Part shown: positions 34,758 to 43,703 of the stretch, one piece after another
How positions within the stretch are numbered: the first letter of the stretch is position 1
Layout of the letters: every line of letters begins with the position of its first letter
Notes under the pieces: model-generated
Databases searched by the model: none
Told to the model about the DNA's origin: nothing
Seen by the model: the letters and a program-made list of their open reading frames with translations, nothing else
NCBI GenBank assembly: GCA_963739985.1
Contig: CAVUCE010000005.1
Coordinates: forward strand, 62,001-126,000
From: CAVUCE01 sp963739985
GTDB lineage: Bacteria > Bacteroidota > Ignavibacteria > Ignavibacteriales > Ignavibacteriaceae
Reading direction: 5' to 3'
DNA length: 64,000 nt
Translations under genes and position numbers: made by a program

Positions 34758-35123
34758 ATGGAATCAATTTTAATCATTGATGATGATGTAAGTCTTTGTG
34801 AAGCGCTTAAAGAAGAATTAACAGAAGTCGGTTACAGTGCGGAATTTGTTAATGGCGGAACTGCCGCATTCGATTTTCTTGTCCAAAATCAAGTTGATTT
34901 ATTGCTACTCGATTTAAAAATGCCGGGTATGGACGGGTTTGATGTTTTAAGGGAATTAAAGGAAAAAAATATTAAATCAAAAGTAATTGTTCTTACGGCT
35001 TATGCGGATGTTAAAAGCGCCATTGATTCGGCTAAAATGGGTGCGAGTGATTTTATAAGTAAACCATATGACTTTGATGAATTATTAATAACTATAAGAA
35101 AAGTGCTGCAAAGAGATCCGTAA
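34758..35123 (+). CDS. Single-domain response regulator (CheY-like receiver)
   Basis: 121 aa, one receiver domain only: acidic pair IIDDD, phospho-acceptor Asp in LLLLDLKMPGMDGF, Thr in VIVLTAYAD, Lys in FISKPYDFDE. No output domain. Lies 7 bp after pilQ and 3 bp before the hybrid kinase gene, so it is part of the pilus operon. The end KPYDFDELLITIRK is nearly identical to that of the NtrC-type regulator at 41.3 kb, suggesting common origin. It may act as a phosphate shuttle or bind a pilus motor, as CheY-like PilG/PilH do (inference). Confidence 0.9.
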   Translation: MESILIIDDDVSLCEALKEELTEVGYSAEFVNGGTAAFDFLVQNQVDLLLLDLKMPGMDGFDVLRELKEKNIKSKVIVLTAYADVKSAIDSAKMGASDFISKPYDFDELLITIRKVLQRDP

Positions 35124-35126
35124 GCT

Positions 35127-38100
35127 ATGAAAATTAGTTTTAGAATTATCCTTATTAATTTTGCGATAGTTGTAGTGATTTTAGGAAGCTCAGCTATCGC
35201 TTTTTATTCTGTGATGTACAATTTATTGTCGTCGCAACAGACTCGTTATTTGCTAAATTCCACAAACGACTTTGTTTATGCTTATCGCGAAATTTCACAA
35301 GACTGTCAGGACGATTTCAATTATATAACGAATGAAGAGATAAACTCTACCCTACCTACATCATTAGAAAATCGTAAATATATTGATTTTATTTTTCAAG
35401 TTGATTCTACAAATAGCACTATTAAAAATGAAGTTCATAAAAATTTTGTAACTCTTCCAAATGAAAAATTTACACTTAATGAATTTCTTTTTAATAATCC
35501 TTACGCTTTAATTCTAACAGCTAAAAAAGATAACGGGCAAATATATTATTACGGACGTATTCTTACTCAAGTTTACCTGGATGAGTTATCAAAAAAAATA
35601 AATGCCGATATTGCTCTGATATGGCAAAATTCGCCCTCGGAAATTTCAAATGCAAATCAAAATTCGAAGTACACCTATTTGCTCAATGAGGCATATTCAA
35701 AGCTGTCAACCAAAAACAATTTTGATACTTATTCCGAATCAAGCGGTAATAACGATATTTTAGCTGCTGTTTATAGACCAAATGATAGCTCGGTTAAAAA
35801 CAACTTAAGCTTTCTAATATTTACAAATTTAAATGAAGCCGCTGATTTAAGATCAAATTTAAGATATATACTAATCGTAATCGGAAGCGCCGGAATTTTA
35901 CTGGCATTAATATTAACATATTTGTTTACTGATCGTCTCAGAAAACAAATTACTCAATTAAGTGATGCAACAGAGTTTACTAAAGACGGTAATTTTAAGA
36001 ATAAAATTGAAATTAAAAGTAAGGACGAAATCGGACAACTTGCCGGTGCTTTTAACGATATGTTAGATGAGCTGAAGAAAAATGAAAAAGCTAAGAATGA
36101 ATACGCAGAATTTATTACTTTAATTAATCGCAACCCAACTTTAAGTGAAATTTCAGACGCTGCTTTAAAAAAGATTATTAAAACCGGTAGTTTTATAATT
36201 GGCGCCCTATATGTGGTTGAAAACGACGCTTTAAAACTCAGCAGTTCATATGGATTAAAGCAGGATTTTGTTAAAGAAAAAAGTTTAGATATTTATTCTT
36301 CTGTGATAAAAGAAAAGGAAGCTTTAGAAATTAATGCTGATGATGAACTCCCTTTAGTTTCAACAGGTACAATTTCTTTTAGAATTAAAAGTCTACTTGT
36401 ATTACCTATTGTTTATAACACAAAAGTAATTGCTATATTGGAACTCGGCTCTATAAATAAGCCTACCGAAGAAACAAAAGAATATTTATCAAAGATAAAA
36501 GAACAACTTGCAATTGGTTTGACAAATGCATCTGCCTTCGTTCAATTAGAGAATCTTGTTAGCGAACTTAAGCAGCTTAATGAAGATTATCAAAAACAAA
36601 ATGTTCAAGTCAGAAAGCAAAATGAAACTTTGGTAGAGCTTCATAAAAAATTAAAAGAAAAAGCGGCTGAGCTCGAGGTTCAAAAGCTGAAGGCTGAAGA
36701 AGCTACAAAATTGAAATCTCATTTTCTAGCAAGTATGTCTCATGAACTGCGCACACCAATGAATTCTATTCTTGGTTTAACAGAATTGATTTTAGAAGAT
36801 AAAAATCTTATCGGAAAAAATCGTGAAAGAATAGAGGTTGTATTAAAGAGTGGTAAAAGATTGATGAATTTGATAAATGATATTCTTGATCTTTCAAAAA
36901 TAGAAGCCGGAAGAATGGAAATTCACGAAGAAAATGTTTTCCTCGATGAATTATTAAAAGAAGTTGAAGCTTCAATAAATCCACTTGTCGCTAATAAAAG
37001 CTTTACCTTTAAAATTTTAAGAAACTCAAATACAAATGTTTATGTTAATACAGACAGAGGAAAGGTAACTCAAGTTCTAATAAATCTTTTAGGTAATGCG
37101 GTTAAATTTACTGATTCGGGATTTGTCGAATTGAGAGTGAGAATTACAAGCAACGACGATTTAGAGTTTAAAATAGTCGATTCCGGTATAGGAATGTCTG
37201 AAGAGGATCAAAAAATAATTTTTGAAGAGTTTAGACAAATTGATGGAACATCAACCAGGAAATATAGCGGAACCGGTTTGGGCCTGGCTATCTGTAATAG
37301 AATTGCAGATTTGCTAAATGGTACTATAAGTGTTAAAAGTGAATTGGGAAATGGATCTACATTTACATTCTCCATACCGGTTAATTATGTTAAGCAAAAG
37401 AGTGATCATCTCGTAAGGCCAATTAGTATAGAGACTCTTATTAAAAATAGAAAAAATCCAATTCTTGTAATTGATGATAATGAGGAAGTTCGATATACAA
37501 TAGGTCAGTATTTAATTGCTAAAGATTATGAAGTTGTTTATGCTGATAATTTAGAAGATATTGTTGAGCAAGTGATTAAGCTACAGCCTTTCGCTATCAC
37601 CCTTGATGTTATGATGCCTAAAAAAGATGGCTGGACAATATTAAAAGAGTTGAAAGAAAATCCAAAAACTCAAAATATCCCGGTTATTTTAATATCTATT
37701 ATGGGTGATAAAAATTTAGGTTACAGTTTAGGCGCATTCGAATATTTTGTTAAACCTATATCATCGGATAAGCTTATACAGGCTTTTAATAGGTTGGAAA
37801 AATTAGCCCAAAAGAGAATCGAGAAAATTGTAATTGTTGACGATGATGAATTAGAATTTGAGAAATTTAAAAACGCTTTCAAGAATGAAAAGATTAGAAT
37901 TGAGTATATTAAAGATAGTGAGCTTGCATTTAGCAAAATATTAGAAGTTCAGCCTGATTTAATCATCCTTGATTTACTTATGCCTAATGTTGACGGTATT
38001 ACGTTATCGCACAAGCTGAAAGAGAATGTCGAGACTAAACATATTCCCATTATTATAAGTACTGCAAAAGATCTGTCTGAAGAAGAGAGAAAGTCTTTAA

Positions 38101-38672
38101 ATAGTATTGTGGAACAAATAACCGTAAAATCACAAGGACATCCATTAGATGTATTAAAAGTTGTAAAAGAAAGACTTATAATGCATGAAGACTCTACATC
38201 AATTGAGGCAAAGTCAGAAGAACCTAAATGGACAAAGCCTGAGTTTATGATTGAAGATGCCAACACAAGTGATAATACCAGTAATGCTAATTATAAAGGC
38301 GAAGTATTAATAGTTGACGATGATCCGGACACTCTTTTCACCGTAAACGAAATTGTTCAAGCATGTAATTGCAAAACAATTATGTCAAATAGTGGAGCCG
38401 AATGTCTTACAATTTTGGAATCAAAAACACCTGATTTGATCTTGCTTGATATAATGATGCCGGGCATGGATGGTTTCCAAACTTTTACCAAAATTAGATC
38501 TAATGAAAAATGGGCTGATATTCCTGTATTTGCTGTAACGGCTAAGGCAATGATTGAAGATAGACGTGTTATATTAAAACACGGTTTTGATGATTATATT
38601 GCAAAACCAGTTAACTCAGGAATAATGGCATTTAAAATTGAAAAGTTACTCTCTAAACACAAAATAAGTTGA
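35127..38672 (+). CDS. Hybrid sensor histidine kinase: TM-sensor-HAMP-GAF-HisKA-HATPase-REC-REC-REC
   Basis: 1181 aa. TM1 ~7-29, extracytoplasmic sensor ~30-243, TM2 ~245-267, HAMP ~268-320, GAF ~340-470, coiled coil ~475-530. The DHp follows with HFLASMSHELRTPMNS (phospho-His ~540), then the ATPase with N-box LINLLGNAVKF, DSGIGM, and GTGLGLAI. Three receivers follow, each with a good acceptor Asp: ITLDVMMPKKDGW, IILDLLMPNVDGI and ILLDIMMPGMDGF. Translationally close to the receiver before (3 bp) and the REC-DHp protein after (1 bp). It probably runs a multistep phosphorelay linked to pilus function. Signal unknown. Confidence 0.9.
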   Translation: MKISFRIILINFAIVVVILGSSAIAFYSVMYNLLSSQQTRYLLNSTNDFVYAYREISQDCQDDFNYITNEEINSTLPTSLENRKYIDFIFQVDSTNSTIKNEVHKNFVTLPNEKFTLNEFLFNNPYALILTAKKDNGQIYYYGRILTQVYLDELSKKINADIALIWQNSPSEISNANQNSKYTYLLNEAYSKLSTKNNFDTYSESSGNNDILAAVYRPNDSSVKNNLSFLIFTNLNEAADLRSNLRYILIVIGSAGILLALILTYLFTDRLRKQITQLSDATEFTKDGNFKNKIEIKSKDEIGQLAGAFNDMLDELKKNEKAKNEYAEFITLINRNPTLSEISDAALKKIIKTGSFIIGALYVVENDALKLSSSYGLKQDFVKEKSLDIYSSVIKEKEALEINADDELPLVSTGTISFRIKSLLVLPIVYNTKVIAILELGSINKPTEETKEYLSKIKEQLAIGLTNASAFVQLENLVSELKQLNEDYQKQNVQVRKQNETLVELHKKLKEKAAELEVQKLKAEEATKLKSHFLASMSHELRTPMNSILGLTELILEDKNLIGKNRERIEVVLKSGKRLMNLINDILDLSKIEAGRMEIHEENVFLDELLKEVEASINPLVANKSFTFKILRNSNTNVYVNTDRGKVTQVLINLLGNAVKFTDSGFVELRVRITSNDDLEFKIVDSGIGMSEEDQKIIFEEFRQIDGTSTRKYSGTGLGLAICNRIADLLNGTISVKSELGNGSTFTFSIPVNYVKQKSDHLVRPISIETLIKNRKNPILVIDDNEEVRYTIGQYLIAKDYEVVYADNLEDIVEQVIKLQPFAITLDVMMPKKDGWTILKELKENPKTQNIPVILISIMGDKNLGYSLGAFEYFVKPISSDKLIQAFNRLEKLAQKRIEKIVIVDDDELEFEKFKNAFKNEKIRIEYIKDSELAFSKILEVQPDLIILDLLMPNVDGITLSHKLKENVETKHIPIIISTAKDLSEEERKSLNSIVEQITVKSQGHPLDVLKVVKERLIMHEDSTSIEAKSEEPKWTKPEFMIEDANTSDNTSNANYKGEVLIVDDDPDTLFTVNEIVQACNCKTIMSNSGAECLTILESKTPDLILLDIMMPGMDGFQTFTKIRSNEKWADIPVFAVTAKAMIEDRRVILKHGFDDYIAKPVNSGIMAFKIEKLLSKHKIS

Positions 38673-38673
38673 T

Positions 38674-39357
38674 ATGAAAAAAATTTTAGTTGTCGATGAT
38701 CTTCCGGAAAATGTTTTTCTCTTGAAAGATAGATTGGAACATGAAGGATATGAAGTAATCACAGCGTATGATGGAAGTTCAGGTATTGAGAAAGCAAAAT
38801 CCGAATCGCCGGATTTAATTTTGTTAGATGTGATGATGCCTGAAATTACAGGAATTGATGTTTGCAGAATAATTGTTAATGATCCCCAAACGTCAAACAT
38901 TCCTATTATATTAGTTACGGCTAAAACTGGTGCTGAAGATACAAAAGAAGGTTTGGAGGCAGGAGCTTTCGACTATATTAAAAAACCATTTCACAGAATT
39001 GAGTTGTTAGCTAGGGTTCATTCAGCATTAAAACTTTCTGAAGCTCATAAAATGCTGGTTGAGTCTGAGAAAAGGAATACTTTTGCTGCAACTGTTGTTA
39101 CAACTAATCATAAAATTAAACAACCGTTAACACTAATGAGTCTTTCAGTTGCAGCTATGAAAAGGGAGATAGCTAAAGAAGAGATAGCAAGAGAATCTTT
39201 ATTAAAAAGAGTCTCATATATAGAAGGTGCTATTAAAGAGATTAATAACGTCTTAAATAATATGAATGCTATTAAGAAACCGGTTTATTCGGATTATGTA
39301 AAGAACATTAAGATGATTGAAGTGGATAAACCTGACGGCGATGAGAAATCAGATTAG
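38674..39357 (+). CDS. Receiver with C-terminal DHp-like helical domain (no ATPase domain)
   Basis: 227 aa. Residues 1-120 are a receiver (ILVVDDLPENV, acceptor Asp in ILLDVMMPEITGI, Lys in YIKKPFHRIE). Residues ~125-205 are two long helices containing FAATVVTTNHKIKQPLTLMSLSVAAMKRE, which looks like a HisKA H-box (His followed by a basic/hydrophobic pattern and a Pro-Leu turn). The chain ends without a HATPase domain. It could be a phosphotransfer protein (Spo0B/ChpT-like in concept) or a kinase remnant. Last gene of the pil operon; its 3' end overlaps the oppositely read kinase gene by 9 bp. Confidence 0.8.
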   Translation: MKKILVVDDLPENVFLLKDRLEHEGYEVITAYDGSSGIEKAKSESPDLILLDVMMPEITGIDVCRIIVNDPQTSNIPIILVTAKTGAEDTKEGLEAGAFDYIKKPFHRIELLARVHSALKLSEAHKMLVESEKRNTFAATVVTTNHKIKQPLTLMSLSVAAMKREIAKEEIARESLLKRVSYIEGAIKEINNVLNNMNAIKKPVYSDYVKNIKMIEVDKPDGDEKSD

Positions 39358-41328
39358 TTTTCTAATTGTTGAAAGCATGGTATCAAACTCATAAGGTTTT
39401 GATAGGATGGTGTTAATTCTTAATCCTTTAAAGAAACTGTCGTCACCTTGAGGAACGCTTCCAGTTGATAGAATTACCGGGATATCAAAACCTAAACCTC
39501 TAAGTTTTTCAATAAATTCCAATCCATTCATTTCAGGCATATTTACATCGATAATAGCCAGATCAACTTTAATTTCTTCTGTCAATACTTTTAAAGCTTC
39601 GACTCCTGTGCTTACACTAATAACATTGTAACCCGTAGATTCCAGTAATTCCGCTAGTAGATCTCGAAGCATTACTTCATCATCTGCTAATAGAATAATT
39701 TTATCCGTAGGTTCGCTTTCCTTTTCTTTTGCGGGGAAAAAGGCGGGAATAAAGACATCGAATGTTGTGCCCTCTCCAATTTTACTTGTTACTTCAACAT
39801 GGCCGTTATGAGCCTTGATAATACCGTATGTAACATATAATCCCAAGCCGGAGCCTGAACCGGTTTCTTTATTCTTAGTAGAAAAATAAGGATCGAAAAT
39901 TTTTCTAATGTTATCTTCGCTGATTCCTTCTCCGTTATCTTTTACGGTAAACTTAACATACTTATGTTTTTCAAGTAAAGGGTAATCAATTTGATTTTTA
40001 TTATTCACAGATAAATTTTCAGCGGCTAAAGTTAAATCCCCTTTTCCATTAATAGCTTCTTTAGCGTTCACACATAAATTTAATAATATTTGATAAATCT
40101 CTGTTGGATTTCCTAATATGTCGTATAAACTATCGTCAACCTTTTTAATAAAATTAATTTGGTTGGGAAATGTTTGGGCTATAACTTTTGATATTTCAGC
40201 GAGTAAATCATTTGGTTTTACAAGTTCTTTTCGTTTAGGAGTCGGTTTGCCGTAAGAGAGCAAACCCTTTGTAAGATCTTTAGCTCTAATCGAACAATCT
40301 TCAATGTTACCTAAAAGCTTTTTATAATCGTCTCTTTGAGGCAATCTTTTTTTTAATAAGTTTACACTTCCGAAAATACTTGAAAGTAAATTGTTGAAAT
40401 CATGAGCCATTCCACTGGAGAGTTTACCTATTGTTTCTAACTTTTGTGCCTGAAGTAAACGGCTTTCTAAAGCATTGTTTAATTCTTTTGTTTTGATGCT
40501 TGTTATTGCAAAAGAAAGTAATGCTCCAAAATTTTCAGCATGATGAATTTCAGCCTGTGAATATAAACCTTTAACCTTCACTAAAAATATTACAGCCGTC
40601 AATTTATCATGATCAAAACAAGGCACAGCTAAAAATGTATTACAATTTAAGGTTTCCGTTAAATAATAGCCGATGTTGTCTGAGCTTCTATGTGCAACTA
40701 ATGCATGTTTGTTTATAATTAACCATTTACCAATGAACGATAAGTTAGACTGAATCTCTCGTTCCAAATGAGTTTTTTCTAATACTAAGTTGTTAGGATC
40801 ATAGTATGAAAATGAGTACTGATTGTCATCTAGAGTACTAATAATAAATCCGAAGGAGCTATCTGTAAGTCTTAGACTTCTAGAAATAATATCCGAGTAA
40901 AGTGAATCTAAAGAATTTTCTTTAATTAAAAGATTTAGAATTTCTTGAAGTTCATTCTGAAAATCTAAATTTTTATCGGAAAATTTTATCTCTTGTTTAT
41001 AATCATTTGTTTGAGGTAGATGTTTCGAGATAGAAACTCTATAAAAAATATCTTGCTGATCGAAATTTATTAATTTAATTGAAACGTTTATAGAATTGTC
41101 TTCAAATTGTAGTTCTTTTTTGATATCCCCTTTAGATGGAGCAACTTTTGATAATCCGGGAAATAGAGAATAAAGCGTTTTCCCTTTTATGCGAGGGACA
41201 TCCAAAGTTTCTTTGAACTTTTTATTGAACCAAATTATTTTTAGGTTTTTGTCGGCGAGAGCAAAACTACCTAAACTGTCATCTAGTAAATTATCTAAAC
41301 CAAGTTTAGAGATCAGGTCCTCATACAT
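39349..41328 (-). CDS. Hybrid histidine kinase: PAS-GAF-HisKA-HATPase-REC (soluble)
   Basis: 659 aa, no TM helix. PAS-like ~10-105, GAF ~135-280 (DSSFGFIISTLDD...FLAVPCFD). DHp follows with KLSSGMAHDFNNLLSSI (phospho-His near residue 305), in the NtrB-like HDFNN form, then the ATPase with LLNLCVNAKEAI, DNGEGI and GSGSGLGLYV. A C-terminal receiver lies at ~540-655 (IILLADDE, AIIDVNMPEMNGL, SKPYEFD). It follows the NtrC-type regulator by 6 bp in the same operon, forming a plausible NtrB/NtrC-like (or PilS/PilR-like) pair. It is cytoplasmic, so it senses an internal cue. Confidence 0.9.
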   Translation of the reverse strand: MYEDLISKLGLDNLLDDSLGSFALADKNLKIIWFNKKFKETLDVPRIKGKTLYSLFPGLSKVAPSKGDIKKELQFEDNSINVSIKLINFDQQDIFYRVSISKHLPQTNDYKQEIKFSDKNLDFQNELQEILNLLIKENSLDSLYSDIISRSLRLTDSSFGFIISTLDDNQYSFSYYDPNNLVLEKTHLEREIQSNLSFIGKWLIINKHALVAHRSSDNIGYYLTETLNCNTFLAVPCFDHDKLTAVIFLVKVKGLYSQAEIHHAENFGALLSFAITSIKTKELNNALESRLLQAQKLETIGKLSSGMAHDFNNLLSSIFGSVNLLKKRLPQRDDYKKLLGNIEDCSIRAKDLTKGLLSYGKPTPKRKELVKPNDLLAEISKVIAQTFPNQINFIKKVDDSLYDILGNPTEIYQILLNLCVNAKEAINGKGDLTLAAENLSVNNKNQIDYPLLEKHKYVKFTVKDNGEGISEDNIRKIFDPYFSTKNKETGSGSGLGLYVTYGIIKAHNGHVEVTSKIGEGTTFDVFIPAFFPAKEKESEPTDKIILLADDEVMLRDLLAELLESTGYNVISVSTGVEALKVLTEEIKVDLAIIDVNMPEMNGLEFIEKLRGLGFDIPVILSTGSVPQGDDSFFKGLRINTILSKPYEFDTMLSTIRKLI

Positions 41329-41334
41329 GGATTG

Positions 41335-42699
41335 TTAATTCTGTTTTAATTCATACTTTTTAATTTTAGTATAAAGCGTCTTTGAACTTATACCAAGTTG
41401 ATGAGCAGTTCTTGTTCTATCCCATCCATTTTTCTTAAGCGCTTTTGCAATATGTCTTTTCTCTACCTCTTCCATACTCATAACTTCATCACTCCCATCA
41501 TCATAAACTACAGAAGATAATTTTCCTGAGTAAACAGAAGCCGGCAAGTTCAAATCTTCGGGATGAATAAATTCATTTTCCGCAAAAATTATTGCACGCT
41601 CAATTATATGTTCAAGCTCTCTTACATTTCCGGGGAAATCATATTTTAATAAAACCTTTTCCGCGTCCTGGTTTAATTTTTTGGGAGAACGAATAGGAGA
41701 TTTATGTTCAAGGAAATAATTTGCTAACAAAAGTATATCTTCTTTTCGTTGTTTCAAAGGAGGGATGGTTAATGTAATAACATTTAACCTGAATAAAAGA
41801 TCTCTACGGAAATTTTTATTATCCGCTTCTTCAAGCAGATTTCTGTTAGTTGCCCCAATAACCCTGACGTTAGATGTTAAATTAGTAATACCACCAATTC
41901 TTCTGTATTCGCCGTTTTCCAGAAAGCGTAAAAGTTTTGGTTGAAGTGCCAAGCTAAGTTCGCCAATTTCATCTAGGAATAAAGTTCCACCGTGGGCAAT
42001 TTCTACAAGTCCTTGTTTAGTAGATTTAGCATCGGTAAAAGCACCCTTTTCGTGACCAAAAAGTTCACTTTCAATTAATTGATCAGGAAGAGAAGCGCAG
42101 TTTATTACTACAAAAGGGTTATCTCTTCGTCCTGAGTTTTTATGAATGAATTCGGCGAATAATTCTTTACCGGTTCCGGTATCACCTTCAATTAAAATAT
42201 TAGAATCGGACATCGCAGATTTGTTTGCTAGATTTATAACTTTATGAAGTTCATAACTGTCGCCAATAATTTTACTGGATAATTTTTTGTTAACTTGTTC
42301 TGTTAAAATCGTTGTTTTAACAAGCAGTTCTTTATGTTCTAAAGCGCGATTTATGGTTAACAGCAACTCATCAAAATCGTAAGGCTTAGCGATAAAATCA
42401 TAAGCTCCCATTTTAATGCACTCAATAGCTTTCCTAACCTCTGCTTGTCCTGTTAAAATTATAATTTGAATAGATGAATTATACTCGGAGACTAGTTTTA
42501 AAACTTCTTCACCCGGCATTTCCTGCATGTTCAAATCGAGTAAAAGTAAATCGTAGTTTTTTCTTTTGATATTTTCTAAAGCATCGGAGCCTTTATAAAC
42601 AGCATCAACAGAAAAACCTTCTTCAAGAAGCTGCTCTTTTAACAAATAACAGAGAGTTTCATCATCATCACAAACAAGTATTTTTGAATTTTTAGCCAT
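41335..42699 (-). CDS. NtrC-family sigma-54-dependent response regulator
   Basis: 454 aa, three domains. Receiver 1-120 (VCDDDET, LLLLDLNMQEMPGE, AKPYDFDE). AAA+ sigma-54 interaction domain ~142-375: Walker A GDTGTGKE, Walker B GGTLFLDEIGE, and loop 1 reading GAFTDA where most activators have GAFTGA. Fis-type HTH ~405-450 (ALKKNGWDRTRTAHQLGISSKTLYTKIKKY). First gene of a two-gene operon with the hybrid kinase. Two sigma-54 promoters in the window drive pilin genes, so this is the best local candidate for their activator, in the PilR role (inference from context). Confidence 0.93.
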   Translation of the reverse strand: MAKNSKILVCDDDETLCYLLKEQLLEEGFSVDAVYKGSDALENIKRKNYDLLLLDLNMQEMPGEEVLKLVSEYNSSIQIIILTGQAEVRKAIECIKMGAYDFIAKPYDFDELLLTINRALEHKELLVKTTILTEQVNKKLSSKIIGDSYELHKVINLANKSAMSDSNILIEGDTGTGKELFAEFIHKNSGRRDNPFVVINCASLPDQLIESELFGHEKGAFTDAKSTKQGLVEIAHGGTLFLDEIGELSLALQPKLLRFLENGEYRRIGGITNLTSNVRVIGATNRNLLEEADNKNFRRDLLFRLNVITLTIPPLKQRKEDILLLANYFLEHKSPIRSPKKLNQDAEKVLLKYDFPGNVRELEHIIERAIIFAENEFIHPEDLNLPASVYSGKLSSVVYDDGSDEVMSMEEVEKRHIAKALKKNGWDRTRTAHQLGISSKTLYTKIKKYELKQN

Positions 42700-42734
42700 A
42701 ATTTCTATATATTTCTCTATAATCTAATGACAAA

Positions 42735-42766
42735 TTTGGAAAAATATTACCGAATTCTTATATTTG
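42735..42766 (+). promoter_or_regulatory. Bacteroidota-type sigma-A promoter of tRNA-Lys
   Basis: TTTG at 42735-42738 and TATATTTG at 42759-42766, 20 bp apart, match the -33 TTTG / -7 TAnnTTTG promoter described for Bacteroidota. The -7 box ends 14 bp before the tRNA 5' end. Confidence 0.62.
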
Positions 42767-42780
42767 TAATCTTAAAATTT

Positions 42781-42852
42781 GGGCGCGTAGCTCAGGGGTA
42801 GAGCATCTGCCTTTTAAGCAGAGGGTCGGTGGTTCGAGCCCACCCGCGCTCA
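42781..42852 (+). tRNA. tRNA-Lys (anticodon TTT)
   Basis: 72 nt without encoded CCA. Acceptor stem GGGCGCG / CGCGCTC (one G-T pair), D-arm GCTCAGGGGTAGAGC, anticodon stem TCTGC / GCAGA with loop CTTTTAA and anticodon TTT at 42813-42815, T-arm GGTGG-TTCGAGC-CCACC, discriminator A. It stands alone, with its own promoter before it and a strong terminator directly after. Confidence 0.96.
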
Positions 42853-42853
42853 C

Positions 42854-42887
42854 AAAAGTCCGAAAAGTAAAATTTTCGGACTTTTTT
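42854..42887 (+). terminator. Rho-independent terminator of tRNA-Lys
   Basis: AAAAGTCCGAAAA / TTTTCGGACTTTT, a 13-bp stem with a 6-nt loop and a T-rich tail, starting two bases after the tRNA discriminator. Confidence 0.9.
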
Positions 42888-43270
42888 ATTTTTAAAACTT
42901 CTATTTCTCTTGATTAAATTTTTTAATGTGCAGATTTTAAGAATAGCCGGAATATATTCCCCAACAAATTCCATTTTAATAATTTTATCTTGATTCATTA
43001 TCTGCAATTGCCCTTTTGCTGAACACCTTTTTTTATACAGGTAATATTTACATCTTTAGTATAAACTAATGATAAAAGTAAAAATTTCCTATCACTAACA
43101 TTTAATTATACTATATTATTTAAATAACAGCAAGTTAAGGTTTTATTCATTTTAGGATAAATTTTAGCCAATTTATACACCGGAATATACTTTATTCTTA
43201 AACATACTATGCTTATTTTGGTCTTGGAATAGCTATTTTGTATAATATAAGATAAGCTGTAGGATTTACG
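42888..43270. other. Intergenic region without recognised features
   Basis: About 380 bp, very AT-rich, after the tRNA terminator. Frames present are short and their composition looks random; no RNA fold or repeat was recognised. The promoter of the following small membrane protein gene should be near its 3' end. Confidence 0.5.
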
Positions 43271-43606
43271 TTGGGCGAGGTAGTATTTTGGACGATTATA
43301 AGGATTGCAATTACTATTCCAATTCTTTGGATTGGTAAGGATTTTATTGATTTTCAACTGTGGTGGCTTATTACTTTAATGGCAATTTATGGAGTGATAA
43401 TTCATCCTACCATAATTCATTACCGTCTTTTTGAGGATAGAAATAAAGAAGTAATCGAATCTACGTTATGTTCCACATGTAAGCATTTTGATAAATCTGC
43501 TGTTCTTTGTATGAAATATGATAAACATCCTACCCGCGAGTTTTTACCATGCAACGGTATTGAGTGGGAACCAAAATCTCTGAACAAAGAAGATATTTTT
43601 AGGTAG
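43271..43606 (+). CDS. Small membrane protein with four-cysteine C-terminal tail
   Basis: 111 aa, TTG start with AGGA about 10 bases upstream. Two hydrophobic helices (~residues 4-24 and ~28-50), then a soluble tail with CSTCKHFDKSAVLC and, 16 residues later, LPC. The four cysteines (C-x2-C-x10-C-x14-C) could bind zinc or an iron-sulfur cluster. No known family was recognised. No partner in an operon; slyD follows after 97 bp in the same direction. The frame is convincing because of its TM pattern and ordered cysteines, but function is unknown. Confidence 0.66.
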   Translation: MGEVVFWTIIRIAITIPILWIGKDFIDFQLWWLITLMAIYGVIIHPTIIHYRLFEDRNKEVIESTLCSTCKHFDKSAVLCMKYDKHPTREFLPCNGIEWEPKSLNKEDIFR

Positions 43607-43703
43607 TGGATTTACAAAATATCTAAATACTGTAAAAAATTTAAAGAAGTAAAAAAAACAAAAATTAAATTCAATTTAATTTCACAATGAATAAGGAAGA
43701 TAG

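Noticed and set aside
42792..43007. Open frame on the minus strand across tRNA-Lys (…RGWARTTDPLLKRQMLYP)
   Set aside because: It is the complement of the tRNA and its terminator; such translations are a familiar artefact of tRNA genes.
43106..43357. Minus-strand open frame upstream of the small membrane protein
   Set aside because: Asn/Lys/Tyr-rich composition expected from AT-rich non-coding DNA, overlaps a better-supported plus-strand gene.
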